This document shows positions 9,316 through 16,138 of a stretch of DNA of 32,038 nt, piece after piece. The stretch covers positions 1 to 32,038 of the forward strand of contig SKKK01000462.1 of the NCBI GenBank assembly GCA_007121535.1, in the 5' to 3' direction. The stretch is from Planctomycetaceae bacterium. Lineage in GTDB: Bacteria > Planctomycetota > Planctomycetia > Pirellulales > Pirellulaceae. A program made the position numbers and the translations under genes. The stretch's first letter is position 1. The number at the start of each line of letters is the position of its first letter. Below the pieces are notes generated by a model, which worked only from the letters and a program-made list of their open reading frames with translations, was not told the origin of the DNA and ran no database searches.

Positions 9316-9499
9316 TTCTTTCGGTCGCGGGAAACGAAAGGTACCTCAAGAAGGTTGGGTGTTCGATTCGGTTGATTCCCTAGCAGGTTCCCCTGGACGA
9401 AATGTTCGTAGTGGACGGTAAGCGTTGCCAATAGGGCTCGAAAGCGTTATGCTGCGATGTAGTGGTTGGAATTGGAAACGGCTGCAGAGGTAGCTTGGG

Positions 9500-9697
9500 A
9501 TGACTGACAATTTGGGACTTGAAGAACGTTTGTCTGCTGTCGAGAAGGATTTGGCGGATCTGAAGAGCCGCGTCGTTCAGAGCCAGCGCGAGCCTCCTTG
9601 GTTCGAGAAGATGATTGGATCCATGAAAGATTACCCCGAGTTTGATGAGGTCGTTAAGTTGGGACGTGAGATCCGCAAAGCGGATGCACCCGTTTAG
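9500..9697 (+). CDS. Probable antitoxin of a VapBC-like pair
   Basis: 65 residues from an ATG preceded by AGAGG about 9 bases upstream. The N-terminal half (LEERLSAVEKDLADLKSRV) is a probable coiled coil. The C-terminal half (PWFEKMIGSMKDYPEFDEVVKLGREIRKAD) resembles the toxin-binding tail of small antitoxins found next to PIN-domain genes. It contains no recognisable ribbon-helix-helix or AbrB DNA-binding domain. The stop codon lies 19 bases before the PIN-domain start. The antitoxin role rests on size, position and the tail sequence. Confidence 0.72.
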   Translation: MTDNLGLEERLSAVEKDLADLKSRVVQSQREPPWFEKMIGSMKDYPEFDEVVKLGREIRKADAPV

Positions 9698-9716
9698 CGG
9701 GTGGCAGGACGATGCG

Positions 9717-10157
9717 ATGTTCTTGCTCGACACGGATTACGCCATCCTCCTGCAACGAGGACGGGGACCGGAACTGCACCGCCTCCTCGAACGAATGTCG
9801 GCGTATCCCGACACCGTATTTCACTACCCAGTAATCACATTCCACGAGCAGATGCTGGGGGCGAATGCGTACATCGCGCGAGCAAAGTCACCTCGGGAAT
9901 CGGTTCGCGGTTACGCAATACTTCAGCAAGTCCTGGAGGATTATTCAAGGGCACAAGTTTTGTCATTCGACGACGATGCAGCCCAGATCTTTCAAGGAAT
10001 GCGGAAGCAGCGTGTCCGAGTCGGCACAATGGATTTACGCATTGCTTCCATTGCACTGTCCCGTGACTTCACCGTCTTGACTCGAAACCTTGTCGATTTC
10101 CGACAGATCCCATCGCTCAAGGTGGAGGATTGGACTACGGTCAAAGACGAGAACTAG
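9717..10157 (+). CDS. vapC: VapC-like PIN-domain ribonuclease toxin
   Basis: 146 residues from the ATG at 9717, chosen because the typical VapC start (FLLDTDYA) follows at once and GCAGGA lies upstream; the frame is open back to 9642. The metal-binding acidic residues of the PIN fold are present: D5 and D7 in LLDTD, E44 in TFHEQMLG, D106 in VGTMDLRIA, and a final LTRNLVDF block with D127. VapC toxins cleave tRNA or rRNA and are held inactive by the upstream antitoxin. The pair is convergent with the HEAT-repeat gene, with a perfect hairpin between them. Confidence 0.88.
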   Translation: MFLLDTDYAILLQRGRGPELHRLLERMSAYPDTVFHYPVITFHEQMLGANAYIARAKSPRESVRGYAILQQVLEDYSRAQVLSFDDDAAQIFQGMRKQRVRVGTMDLRIASIALSRDFTVLTRNLVDFRQIPSLKVEDWTTVKDEN

Positions 10158-10212
10158 ATCGCAACACCGTCGACTTGTTCGGAAATGTTGGCTAGTCCCC
10201 GCGCTCGGTGAG

Positions 10213-10252
10213 GGTCTCGTCCCCCGCCGAAACCGCCGACCGAAGGTCTCCC
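10213..10252. repeat. Copy 2 of the 40-bp GGTCTC/CCGCCGAAACC repeat
   Basis: Same length and layout as 6091-6130: it starts GGTCTC, contains CCCGCCGAAACC and ends AGGTCTCCC. Its last 15 bases form the left arm of the hairpin at 10238-10274. Confidence 0.75.
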
Positions 10253-10274
10253 GCGATTCTGGAGACCTTCGGTC
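10238..10274. repeat. Perfect 14-bp hairpin between convergent genes
   Basis: GACCGAAGGTCTCC at 10238-10251 is exactly inverted at 10261-10274, with a 9-base loop. It lies between vapC (plus) and the HEAT-repeat gene (minus). It could serve as a bidirectional transcription stop, but no T-run follows on either side, so a factor-independent terminator is not supported. Confidence 0.7.
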
Positions 10275-10299
10275 GCCCGAGTGGCACATCCTCACCGCG

Positions 10300-11511
10300 T
10301 CAATCACGTTCCCGGATTTGATTCAATGCTACCCGCGCTTCATTGCGATAATCGGGTTCCGGATCGTCCAGAAAGCTTTCCAGGACCGCGATCGCCTGCT
10401 GGCTGTGCTGGCCCATCAACCCGAGAGCCCAGGCGACGTGGATGCGAGTTCGCGTTTCGGGAGCTTCCAGCAAGGGAACCAACGACTCGGCAGCCCCCAA
10501 ATCGTTGCCGATCTCGCCCAAAATCACAGCAGCCACATCCGATTCTTCCGTGTCCTGCACTTGAGCCAGCAGGACGCGCAGCGGCGTCGGCGAATCCGGG
10601 CTCAGCCGCCAAAGCGCTTCGGCCGCCCTCGATCTTGCCGCAAAGTTGGAATCGTCGCTCAACACCTCTTCCAAGGCCGGGACCGCCGGTTCCGCGAAAT
10701 CCCCGAGACGTCCCAGGGCGATCGCCGCCTGTTCACGAATCGGCTGAATCGGATCGTTCAATGCCCGGATCAAAGCGTCCAACGCCTGCGGACCGCTCCC
10801 GGGTCCGATGCGACCCAAGGCCGCAGCGGCGTTGCGGCGGACCGAGGCGACGCCGTGCTGCAGCAAGTCGACCAATGCGGGCGCCGCAACGTGGGCTTCG
10901 GCGCCAATGGCTCCCAAAACGCGGCACGCCCAATACTGCGTGTGAAAATCCTCGTCGCCCAAAAACTCCATCATCAGCGGCATGGCCGGTTTCGCTTCGA
11001 CCCCCAGACTCAGCATGGCACTCATCAACGCCGGACGCCGCGTCTCCAAATCGGCCGTGTGCAACGCTTCGATCAGCGTTGGCAAAACGTCCTTGGCCTC
11101 AGGGCCAAGAACCATGATGACCAGCGATGCGCCGACGCGCCGCTGACGATCGTCCTGCTGCAGCAGATCGATCACCATCGGCACGACGGCTTCCCCGTAT
11201 TCGCCGGCGGCCAACGCGGCAAAATACCAGACTTCGGCCTTGTTGCCGTCCACCTGGGCCGCAGCCCGATCATCGAAGCATTCCAGCAAGCGCGGCAATA
11301 CGGTCTCCGGCTCCGACGCCAATCGTCCGAGTGAGACGGCCGCTGCCGCTCGGACGTTCGGGTCGTCATCCGTAAGCTGTTCCAGAAGCGTCGACAGTTC
11401 GACCGCCGCCGCAGCGTCCGAATCGGCGGACAAACACAGCGCCGCATTCCAGGCAACGAGCCAAAGGGATAGACAGGCCAGCAGGATCAGGTGGCAGAAG
11501 ACTCGACGCAT
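10300..11511 (-). CDS. Exported HEAT-repeat protein
   Basis: 403 residues from the ATG at 11511, preferred over the frame's earlier start at 11550 because AAGGAA lies 8 bases upstream and a signal peptide begins there. Residues 1-29 (MRRVFCHLILLACLSLWLVAW...) form a hydrophobic signal, so export or membrane anchoring is likely. The rest is about nine or ten HEAT/PBS-lyase-type helical repeats, for example DDPNVRAAAAVSLGRLASE, ASVRRNAAAALGRIGPG, QPIREQAAIALGRLGD and TRIHVAWALGLMGQ. Such arrays form a curved protein-binding scaffold; no catalytic residues are expected. It lies downstream of exbB-exbD on the same strand, separated from exbD by 189 bases that hold a palindromic element. Confidence 0.88.
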   Translation of the reverse strand: MRRVFCHLILLACLSLWLVAWNAALCLSADSDAAAAVELSTLLEQLTDDDPNVRAAAAVSLGRLASEPETVLPRLLECFDDRAAAQVDGNKAEVWYFAALAAGEYGEAVVPMVIDLLQQDDRQRRVGASLVIMVLGPEAKDVLPTLIEALHTADLETRRPALMSAMLSLGVEAKPAMPLMMEFLGDEDFHTQYWACRVLGAIGAEAHVAAPALVDLLQHGVASVRRNAAAALGRIGPGSGPQALDALIRALNDPIQPIREQAAIALGRLGDFAEPAVPALEEVLSDDSNFAARSRAAEALWRLSPDSPTPLRVLLAQVQDTEESDVAAVILGEIGNDLGAAESLVPLLEAPETRTRIHVAWALGLMGQHSQQAIAVLESFLDDPEPDYRNEARVALNQIRERD

Positions 11512-11600
11512 GGCATTGGTTCCTTGGACAAAAAGTTTCAAATCTCGCACTCGATTTCGGCGACCCGGCGGTCGCGCACCTCCGATGTTCCGATCAGCTA

Positions 11601-11702
11601 AGCACCGTTCGAGAAATAACTGTCCGATGTCCCCTCGCCCCTCTGGGGAGAGGGCAGGGTGAGGGGGTCAGATAGTGCGTCAGTTATTTCTCGAACGGTG
11701 CT
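11601..11702. mobile_element. 102-bp MITE-like element with 22-bp terminal inverted repeats
   Basis: AGCACCGTTCGAGAAATAAC plus TG at 11601-11622 is exactly inverted at 11681-11702. The interior is a second, imperfect palindrome made of CCCCTCGCCC and AGGGTGAGGGG type arms, so the whole element could fold into one long hairpin. It has no coding capacity. No clear target-site duplication is visible. The right end supplies two of the three bases of the exbD stop codon. Confidence 0.75.
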
Positions 11703-12114
11703 AATCGGCCGTGGACTCCCGTTGGTGATAGGCGACGTGGACTTGCAGCGCCCCACTCGACTTGGCAGCATCCAGGGCTTGCATGAAGTACTTGTGAGAA
11801 GCTGCCTGGTCACAACGCACGGTGATCTCCTTCCGCTCGGCAGCCTCGACCAACGCCTGCAACCTCGTCGTCACCTGGTCCCAAGATAACGGCTCCTGAT
11901 TTAAAAAAACATCCCCCGTCGCATCGATGGTCAAGAGAATGGGGGTGTTATGCGACGAGTCCGGTGGGAGACCGGCCGTGGGCAAATCGAGGTGAATTTT
12001 TGGCGCCAAAAAGGTGGAGCTGAGCATAAAGAAGATCAACAATAGAAAGACACAGTCGATCAGCGGACTGATCTCCATGCGGATCGACGGCTTGCGTTGC
12101 CGGAGGATTTGCAT
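11701..12114 (-). CDS. exbD: ExbD/TolR-family biopolymer transport protein
   Basis: 137 residues. The N-terminus is short and cytoplasmic. A single membrane segment lies at about 15-37 (ISPLIDCVFLLLIFFMLSSTF), with the conserved proton-carrying aspartate at D20. A periplasmic domain follows (TPILLTIDATGDVFLNQEPL, ITVRCDQAASHKYFMQALDAAK). With ExbB it should form a proton-driven motor that energises an outer-membrane or envelope process. The start lies 6 bases after the exbB stop. The stop codon TAG is formed at the junction with the palindromic element at 11601-11702, so the last residues may be new. Confidence 0.93.
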   Translation of the reverse strand: MQILRQRKPSIRMEISPLIDCVFLLLIFFMLSSTFLAPKIHLDLPTAGLPPDSSHNTPILLTIDATGDVFLNQEPLSWDQVTTRLQALVEAAERKEITVRCDQAASHKYFMQALDAAKSSGALQVHVAYHQRESTAD

Positions 12115-12120
12115 GCTCGT

Positions 12121-12738
12121 TTACTCCGATCCCAACCAGTGCTGTAAACTGGTGATCCACCACTGCATTTGAAGCTGGATGGCACCGACGTGCTGTTCCA
12201 AGAAGTGGTAAACCGCCAGTGAGGGCAAGGCGACGACCAGACCGAATACGGTCGTCAACAGGGCCTTCCAAATCCCGGCGGCCAAATCCCCGGGCTGAAT
12301 CTGTCCGCCCAGCACCTCGATCTGATGAAAGGCTTCCACAAGACCCCAAACGGTTCCCAGCAATCCCAGCATCGGCGCCAAACTGCCGATCACCGACAGC
12401 CAGTGCAGCCGCTTTTCGAGCAGCGTCAGACGGTAAGAGGCCTCCCTGGCCGCCAATTCCTGACGCTGCATGACGGGCAACGACTCGTGCTGCAAGTACA
12501 CGTCGGCGATGCGAGCCAGCGGACTGTGAACTCGGCTGAGCCATGTTCGCAGTTGATCCCCGCCACCATCTTTCAAGACGCTTTGAAATTCTGCCGTCAG
12601 CCGCTGGTAGGGGTAGTGTTGCCACCAGAAGACGATCATCCGTTCGACGGCCACTGCCACCGCAAGGACCGAACAGCCCAACAAGGGCCACATCACGGGT
12701 CCGCCCCGCTGAAACAATTCGTACAGATCGAATACCAT
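12121..12738 (-). CDS. exbB: ExbB/TolQ/MotA-family proton channel protein
   Basis: 206 residues in the ATG frame (a TTG one codon upstream is possible). Three membrane segments are visible: about 17-40 (MWPLLGCSVLAVAVAVERM), about 114-138 (LSVIGSLAPMLGLLGTVWGLV) and about 160-183 (LLTTVFGLVVALPSLAVYHFL). The glycine- and proline-rich pattern of the second and third segments is typical of MotA/TolQ/ExbB channels. It is the first gene of an exbB-exbD unit. No TonB or receptor gene is visible here, so the energised process is unknown. Confidence 0.92.
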   Translation of the reverse strand: MVFDLYELFQRGGPVMWPLLGCSVLAVAVAVERMIVFWWQHYPYQRLTAEFQSVLKDGGGDQLRTWLSRVHSPLARIADVYLQHESLPVMQRQELAAREASYRLTLLEKRLHWLSVIGSLAPMLGLLGTVWGLVEAFHQIEVLGGQIQPGDLAAGIWKALLTTVFGLVVALPSLAVYHFLEQHVGAIQLQMQWWITSLQHWLGSE

Positions 12739-13175
12739 CAAAACATCGCGTCCGAAAGGGCTCGAATACGGAAAGCCAGCATATCCGCCGGCTCGGCACC
12801 ACTATAGAGCCAATCACGTTGCCCTGCTAGGCTCTGTCAGAAAACGGGTCTGACCCTGGCCAGGCACAACGCATTTCCCGGTATTCATTTTGTTGCCAGT
12901 GCTGAACCCGCAGAAGGCCGCATTTCACCCGTTCGACGTTCGCGCAGAAACGGGAATGGTCCGGCTACCCCCTCTTGCTTGACTGACGACTTGACGATAC
13001 ACAAGATGCCAAAGCGTCTCGGGGCTTGGTCAAAACCAAGGTCCTTGATTCTGGTGAGCGGCACGGCGCTAGCCGCCGGTTTGGGTGAGCGGCACGGCGC
13101 TAGCCGCCGGTGTTGTGGCCGGAAACCGGCGGTTAGCGCCGTTCCGTTCAGTTCTACACGTATGCGGGTGCTTTG
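12739..13175. other. Divergent intergenic region between exbB and SDR gene
   Basis: 437 bases with no credible gene. They should contain promoters for exbB on the minus strand and the catabolic cluster on the plus strand. A small hairpin (GTCAGA/TCTGAC, 12836-12854) and the repeats at 13054-13150 are the only structures I see. Confidence 0.6.
13054..13150. repeat. Two direct and one degenerate inverted copy of the repeat
   Basis: Direct copies lie at 13054-13080 and 13085-13111, four bases apart. A degenerate inverted copy lies at 13125-13150 (it contains CCGGCGGTTAGCGCCG). The last copy ends 25 bases before the GTG start of the SDR gene, so the block sits where a leader transcript would be. 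A stem between 13085-13111 and 13125-13150 is likely. Confidence 0.88.
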
Positions 13176-13958
13176 GTGGATTTACAGTTGGTTGACAAGG
13201 TCGCGATCGTGACGGGAGGATCCCGTGGTTTGGGCCGCGCCGTATGCGAGGGTCTGGCTGCCGAGGGCGCTTGGGTGGCGATCGATTATCTTTGCGATCC
13301 GCAAGCGGGCGTGGATCTGACAGACGAAGCGGAGCGTTTGGCTGCCGATCTTGCGGCGAAGCACGGCGTCCGGACGGCGGCGATCGCCGCCGACGTTTCG
13401 GACAGCGCCCAGGTTCAGCGGCTGTTCGACCAGACCGAGCTTCGCTTGGGGATGCCCGACGTGCTGGTCAACAATGCGGGGATCTGGCCGACGGCAATGG
13501 CGCACGAGATCGACGAAACCGATTTTCGGCGTGTGCTGGACATCAATTTGGTGGGATCATTTTTGACGTGCCGGGCGGCCGTGCGACGTTGGTTGGCTGC
13601 GGGACGTGGCGGACGGATCGTCAACATCACCTCGCCCGCAGCCTTTCAGGGCTCGACGACCGGGCACGCGCATTATGCCGCTTCCAAAGCCGGTTTGGTC
13701 AGTTTCAGCCTGTCGTTGGCTCGCGAAGTCGCGCCCCACGGCATCCACGTCAATCTGGTTGCCCCCGGCATGACGCGGACCGAGATGTCCCGCGATGCGC
13801 TGGCTGCCGGCGAGGCGCAATACATCCAACGAATTCCCTTGCGGCGGATCGCCGAACCGAGCGATATTGCGGATGTGATCGTTTTTCTGTCCTCGTCGCG
13901 AGCCGGGTATATGACCGGGGCGACGGTCGATGTCACTGGCGGCATGCTGATGCGCTAG
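13176..13958 (+). CDS. Short-chain dehydrogenase/reductase (SDR)
   Basis: 260 residues from the GTG at 13176, chosen because it gives the typical SDR opening MDLQLVDKVAIVTGG; a TTG one codon earlier is also open. The NAD(P)-binding TGGSRGLG (13-20), VNNAG (98-102), catalytic S153, Y167 and K171 (YAASK), and a PG motif after the active site are all present, so it should be an active classical SDR. The substrate is unknown. It heads a run of five plus-strand metabolic genes and is 40 bases from the aldolase gene, so a sugar, polyol or hydroxyacid substrate fits. Confidence 0.9.
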   Translation: MDLQLVDKVAIVTGGSRGLGRAVCEGLAAEGAWVAIDYLCDPQAGVDLTDEAERLAADLAAKHGVRTAAIAADVSDSAQVQRLFDQTELRLGMPDVLVNNAGIWPTAMAHEIDETDFRRVLDINLVGSFLTCRAAVRRWLAAGRGGRIVNITSPAAFQGSTTGHAHYAASKAGLVSFSLSLAREVAPHGIHVNLVAPGMTRTEMSRDALAAGEAQYIQRIPLRRIAEPSDIADVIVFLSSSRAGYMTGATVDVTGGMLMR

Positions 13959-13998
13959 TGGCGACTTCAGTTCATGGTTTTCGGAAGGAACGCAACGG

Positions 13999-14859
13999 AT
14001 GCTGGTCACCTTGAAGGAAGTTTTGACTCATGCACGGGCTCATGGTTACGCGGTCCCGGCATTCGATTTTACCGAAGACATCATGGCGCGAACGATCGTC
14101 GAAACGGCCCTCGAATGCCGTTCCCCCGCGATCATGATGACCTTACAGCCCGATCTGGAAACCGGCGATGGGCGAGGTTGGGTCTTTCAGGCCGCGGCGG
14201 CCAAAGCGGCTGCGGCTGCGGTCGATATCCCCGTGGTGTTGCACATGGACCATGCGGGCGATCTGCCTACGGTGCAGAAGGCCCTGGATTTGGGCTACTC
14301 GTCGGTGATGATCGACGGGTCTCGGCTGCCTTTCGAGTCCAACGTTCAATTGACTCGGGAAGTGGTCGAACTGGCACATCGTCAGGGTGTGAGCGTCGAG
14401 GCGGAATTGGGGCACGTGGGCGGTATGGATTTGGACGACTCCGCCTGTGCCGAAAACGTGTTGACCGAACCCGACGAACTGGCTCGTTTCGTCGAGCAAA
14501 CCGGTTGCGACGCGTTGGCCGTTTCGATCGGGACCGCGCACGGCGTTTACCGCTCGCTGCCCGATCTGAACATCGCACGGCTGCGCGAATTGAATGCGGT
14601 CAGCCAGGTGCCGCTGGTGCTGCACGGCGGCTCCGGCACGCCGGACGATCAGATCCGAGCCGCGGTGCGGGAAGGCATCAGCAAGCTGAATATCTATGCG
14701 GATCTGCGAATCGCCATGTATCGGGGCTTGAAGACGACGGCCAACCTGCACGAACGAATCGACCCGCTACCCCACGATCTGTTCCGGCCCATCCGCCGGG
14801 AACTGGCAGCGGTGGTCCGTGAGAAGATCCACTTGCTGGGGGCGAACGGAAAGGCGTAA
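13999..14859 (+). CDS. Class II ketose-bisphosphate-type aldolase (GatY/KbaY/Fba family)
   Basis: 286 residues from an ATG preceded by GGAAGGA. The family cleaves ketose (bis)phosphates to dihydroxyacetone phosphate and an aldehyde with a zinc ion. Visible residues: LHMDH with catalytic D84 and zinc ligand H85; AELGHVGG (135-142); GTAHGVY with H181; LHGGSG with H209. The C-terminal phosphate-contact block reads KLNIYADL (229-236), where relatives usually have a threonine (N-V-A-T-E or N-x-D-T) at the position of A234. That may indicate a different or non-phosphorylated substrate. The gene lies in a cluster with no kinase. Confidence 0.88.
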   Translation: MLVTLKEVLTHARAHGYAVPAFDFTEDIMARTIVETALECRSPAIMMTLQPDLETGDGRGWVFQAAAAKAAAAAVDIPVVLHMDHAGDLPTVQKALDLGYSSVMIDGSRLPFESNVQLTREVVELAHRQGVSVEAELGHVGGMDLDDSACAENVLTEPDELARFVEQTGCDALAVSIGTAHGVYRSLPDLNIARLRELNAVSQVPLVLHGGSGTPDDQIRAAVREGISKLNIYADLRIAMYRGLKTTANLHERIDPLPHDLFRPIRRELAAVVREKIHLLGANGKA

Positions 14860-14890
14860 GGATCAAGAAAGAACGACGGTCGGATTTTAC

Positions 14891-15052
14891 ATGAGCGGCA
14901 CGGCGCTAGCCGCCGGTATGAGCGGCACGGTGCTAGCCGCCGATGTGAGCGGCACGGTGCTAGCCGCCGATGTGAGCGGCACGGTGCTAGCCGCCGATGT
15001 GAGCGGCACGGCGCTAGCCGCCGATGTGAGCGGCACGGCGCTAGCCGCCGGT
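14891..15052 (+). repeat. Six tandem 27-bp repeat units inside the catabolic cluster
   Basis: Units start at 14891, 14918, 14945, 14972, 14999 and 15026. All share AGCGGCACGG followed by YGCTAGCCGCCG. The first two units begin ATG and the others GTG; the inner units 2-4 carry GGTGCTAGC and units 1, 5 and 6 GGCGCTAGC; units 2-5 end GAT and units 1 and 6 end GGT. The unit length is nine codons and one frame reads (V/M)SGT(A/V)LAA(D/G) six times. There are no spacers, so this is not a CRISPR array. The array ends 20 bases before the next start codon, with its ribosome binding site (GGGAGGTGA) in that gap. Confidence 0.95.
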
Positions 15053-15072
15053 TTCCGGGAGGTGACACAACG

Positions 15073-16116
15073 ATGGATCTGTTGGCGATCAGCGATAACT
15101 ACATCCCTGCCGAATTCATGCGCCAGGGTTTTGCCTCGCTGGAAGATCTGGGAGTCCGCGTCCAGGTGCGAAGCTGGGAACAGCCGACGCTGATCGATCT
15201 GCAACAGGCGAACCTGGCGATCGAGTTGCATGGTCCGGACGCGGTGACGCTGCCGCACGAAGTGACCGAGGGGATCGAACGTTTCGACATCGTGTGCGTC
15301 CAGTTTGCGCCGCTGGGTCAGGCGGTAGTGGCGGCTGCAAAGAATCTGAAAGCGATCGGTGTGCTGCGAGGTGGCACGGAAAACGTGGCGGTGTCGCAGG
15401 CGACCGCGCGGGGCATCGCGGTGTTGAACACGCCGGGTCGCAATGCGCGGGCGGTGGCCGAGTGTACGCTGGGCTTGATCCTGTCCGAAGTGCGAAACAT
15501 CGCTCGCGGCCACGCGGCGTTGCGGGCCGGCATCTGGACTCGCGATTTCCCGAATCGGGACGAGATTCCCGAGTTGAACGAGCGGACGGTCGGGCTGGTC
15601 GGCTACGGGGCGGTGGCGCGGCTGCTGGCCGGTTATCTGCAAGCAATGGGCTGCCGCATTCTGGCTTACGACCCCTTCGTGGCCGGCGATACGGCTCCTG
15701 CCCGGATGGTCGATCTGCCGGTACTGCTGGAACAATCCGACGTCGTGTCGTTGCACGCCAGGTACAGCGAGGAGACCAGGCATCTGATCGGCGCCGCGCA
15801 GCTCGCGCTGATGAAGCCCAGCGCCGTGCTGGTCAATACGGCTCGCAGCGGTCTGGTCGACGAACCGGCGTTGGTCGATGCGTTGCAGCGCCGTGCGATC
15901 GGTGGTGCTGCGCTGGACGTATTCGACCAGGAACCGTTGCCCGCCGATCATCCGCTGATCCGGCTGGACAACGTGACCTTGGTGCCCCACATCGCGGGCA
16001 GCACGATCGACGCGTTTCGCAACAGCCCCAAAATGTTGGCCGCTCACTTGCGTCGCATGTTGACCGGCGATCGATTATTGCCGATCATCAATGCTGTCGA
16101 ACCCCGTTTCGTTTGA
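15073..16116 (+). CDS. D-isomer-specific 2-hydroxyacid dehydrogenase
   Basis: 347 residues from an ATG with GGGAGGTGA upstream. The catalytic triad of the family is visible as R258 (NTARSGLVDE), E287 (FDQEPL) and H306 (VPHIAGST). The NAD-binding loop reads GYGAVA (177-182), so the third glycine of GxGxxG is alanine; D200 at the end of the second strand points to NAD rather than NADP. The enzyme should interconvert a D-2-hydroxyacid and a 2-oxoacid. It is 22 bases upstream of the GldA-like gene and is separated from the aldolase by the repeat array. Phosphoglycerate dehydrogenase is a less likely reading because no ACT or ASB domain follows. Confidence 0.9.
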   Translation: MDLLAISDNYIPAEFMRQGFASLEDLGVRVQVRSWEQPTLIDLQQANLAIELHGPDAVTLPHEVTEGIERFDIVCVQFAPLGQAVVAAAKNLKAIGVLRGGTENVAVSQATARGIAVLNTPGRNARAVAECTLGLILSEVRNIARGHAALRAGIWTRDFPNRDEIPELNERTVGLVGYGAVARLLAGYLQAMGCRILAYDPFVAGDTAPARMVDLPVLLEQSDVVSLHARYSEETRHLIGAAQLALMKPSAVLVNTARSGLVDEPALVDALQRRAIGGAALDVFDQEPLPADHPLIRLDNVTLVPHIAGSTIDAFRNSPKMLAAHLRRMLTGDRLLPIINAVEPRFV

Positions 16117-16138
16117 CCCATCCACAGGAGAAAACACG

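Noticed and set aside
10090-11334. 414-codon plus-strand frame opposite the HEAT-repeat gene
   Set aside because: The minus strand carries a regular helical repeat with a signal peptide; the plus frame is arginine- and glutamine-rich shadow.
12836-12854. Small hairpin GTCAGA/TCTGAC as a terminator or operator
   Set aside because: Six-base stem without T-run, upstream rather than downstream of exbB; could be chance.
14891-15052. CRISPR-like array of six repeats
   Set aside because: The 27-bp units are directly adjacent with no spacers, and no cas gene is present.
14819-15193. Frame reading six MSGTALAAG-type units as a repeat protein
   Set aside because: The frame starts inside the aldolase gene and runs on into the dehydrogenase gene out of frame; the repeat has a proper stop-free frame only because 27 is a multiple of three.
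14887-16047. 386-codon minus-strand frame opposite the 2-hydroxyacid dehydrogenase
   Set aside because: It is the shadow of a conserved plus-strand gene with catalytic residues; the product is rich in R, H and Q and resembles no family.
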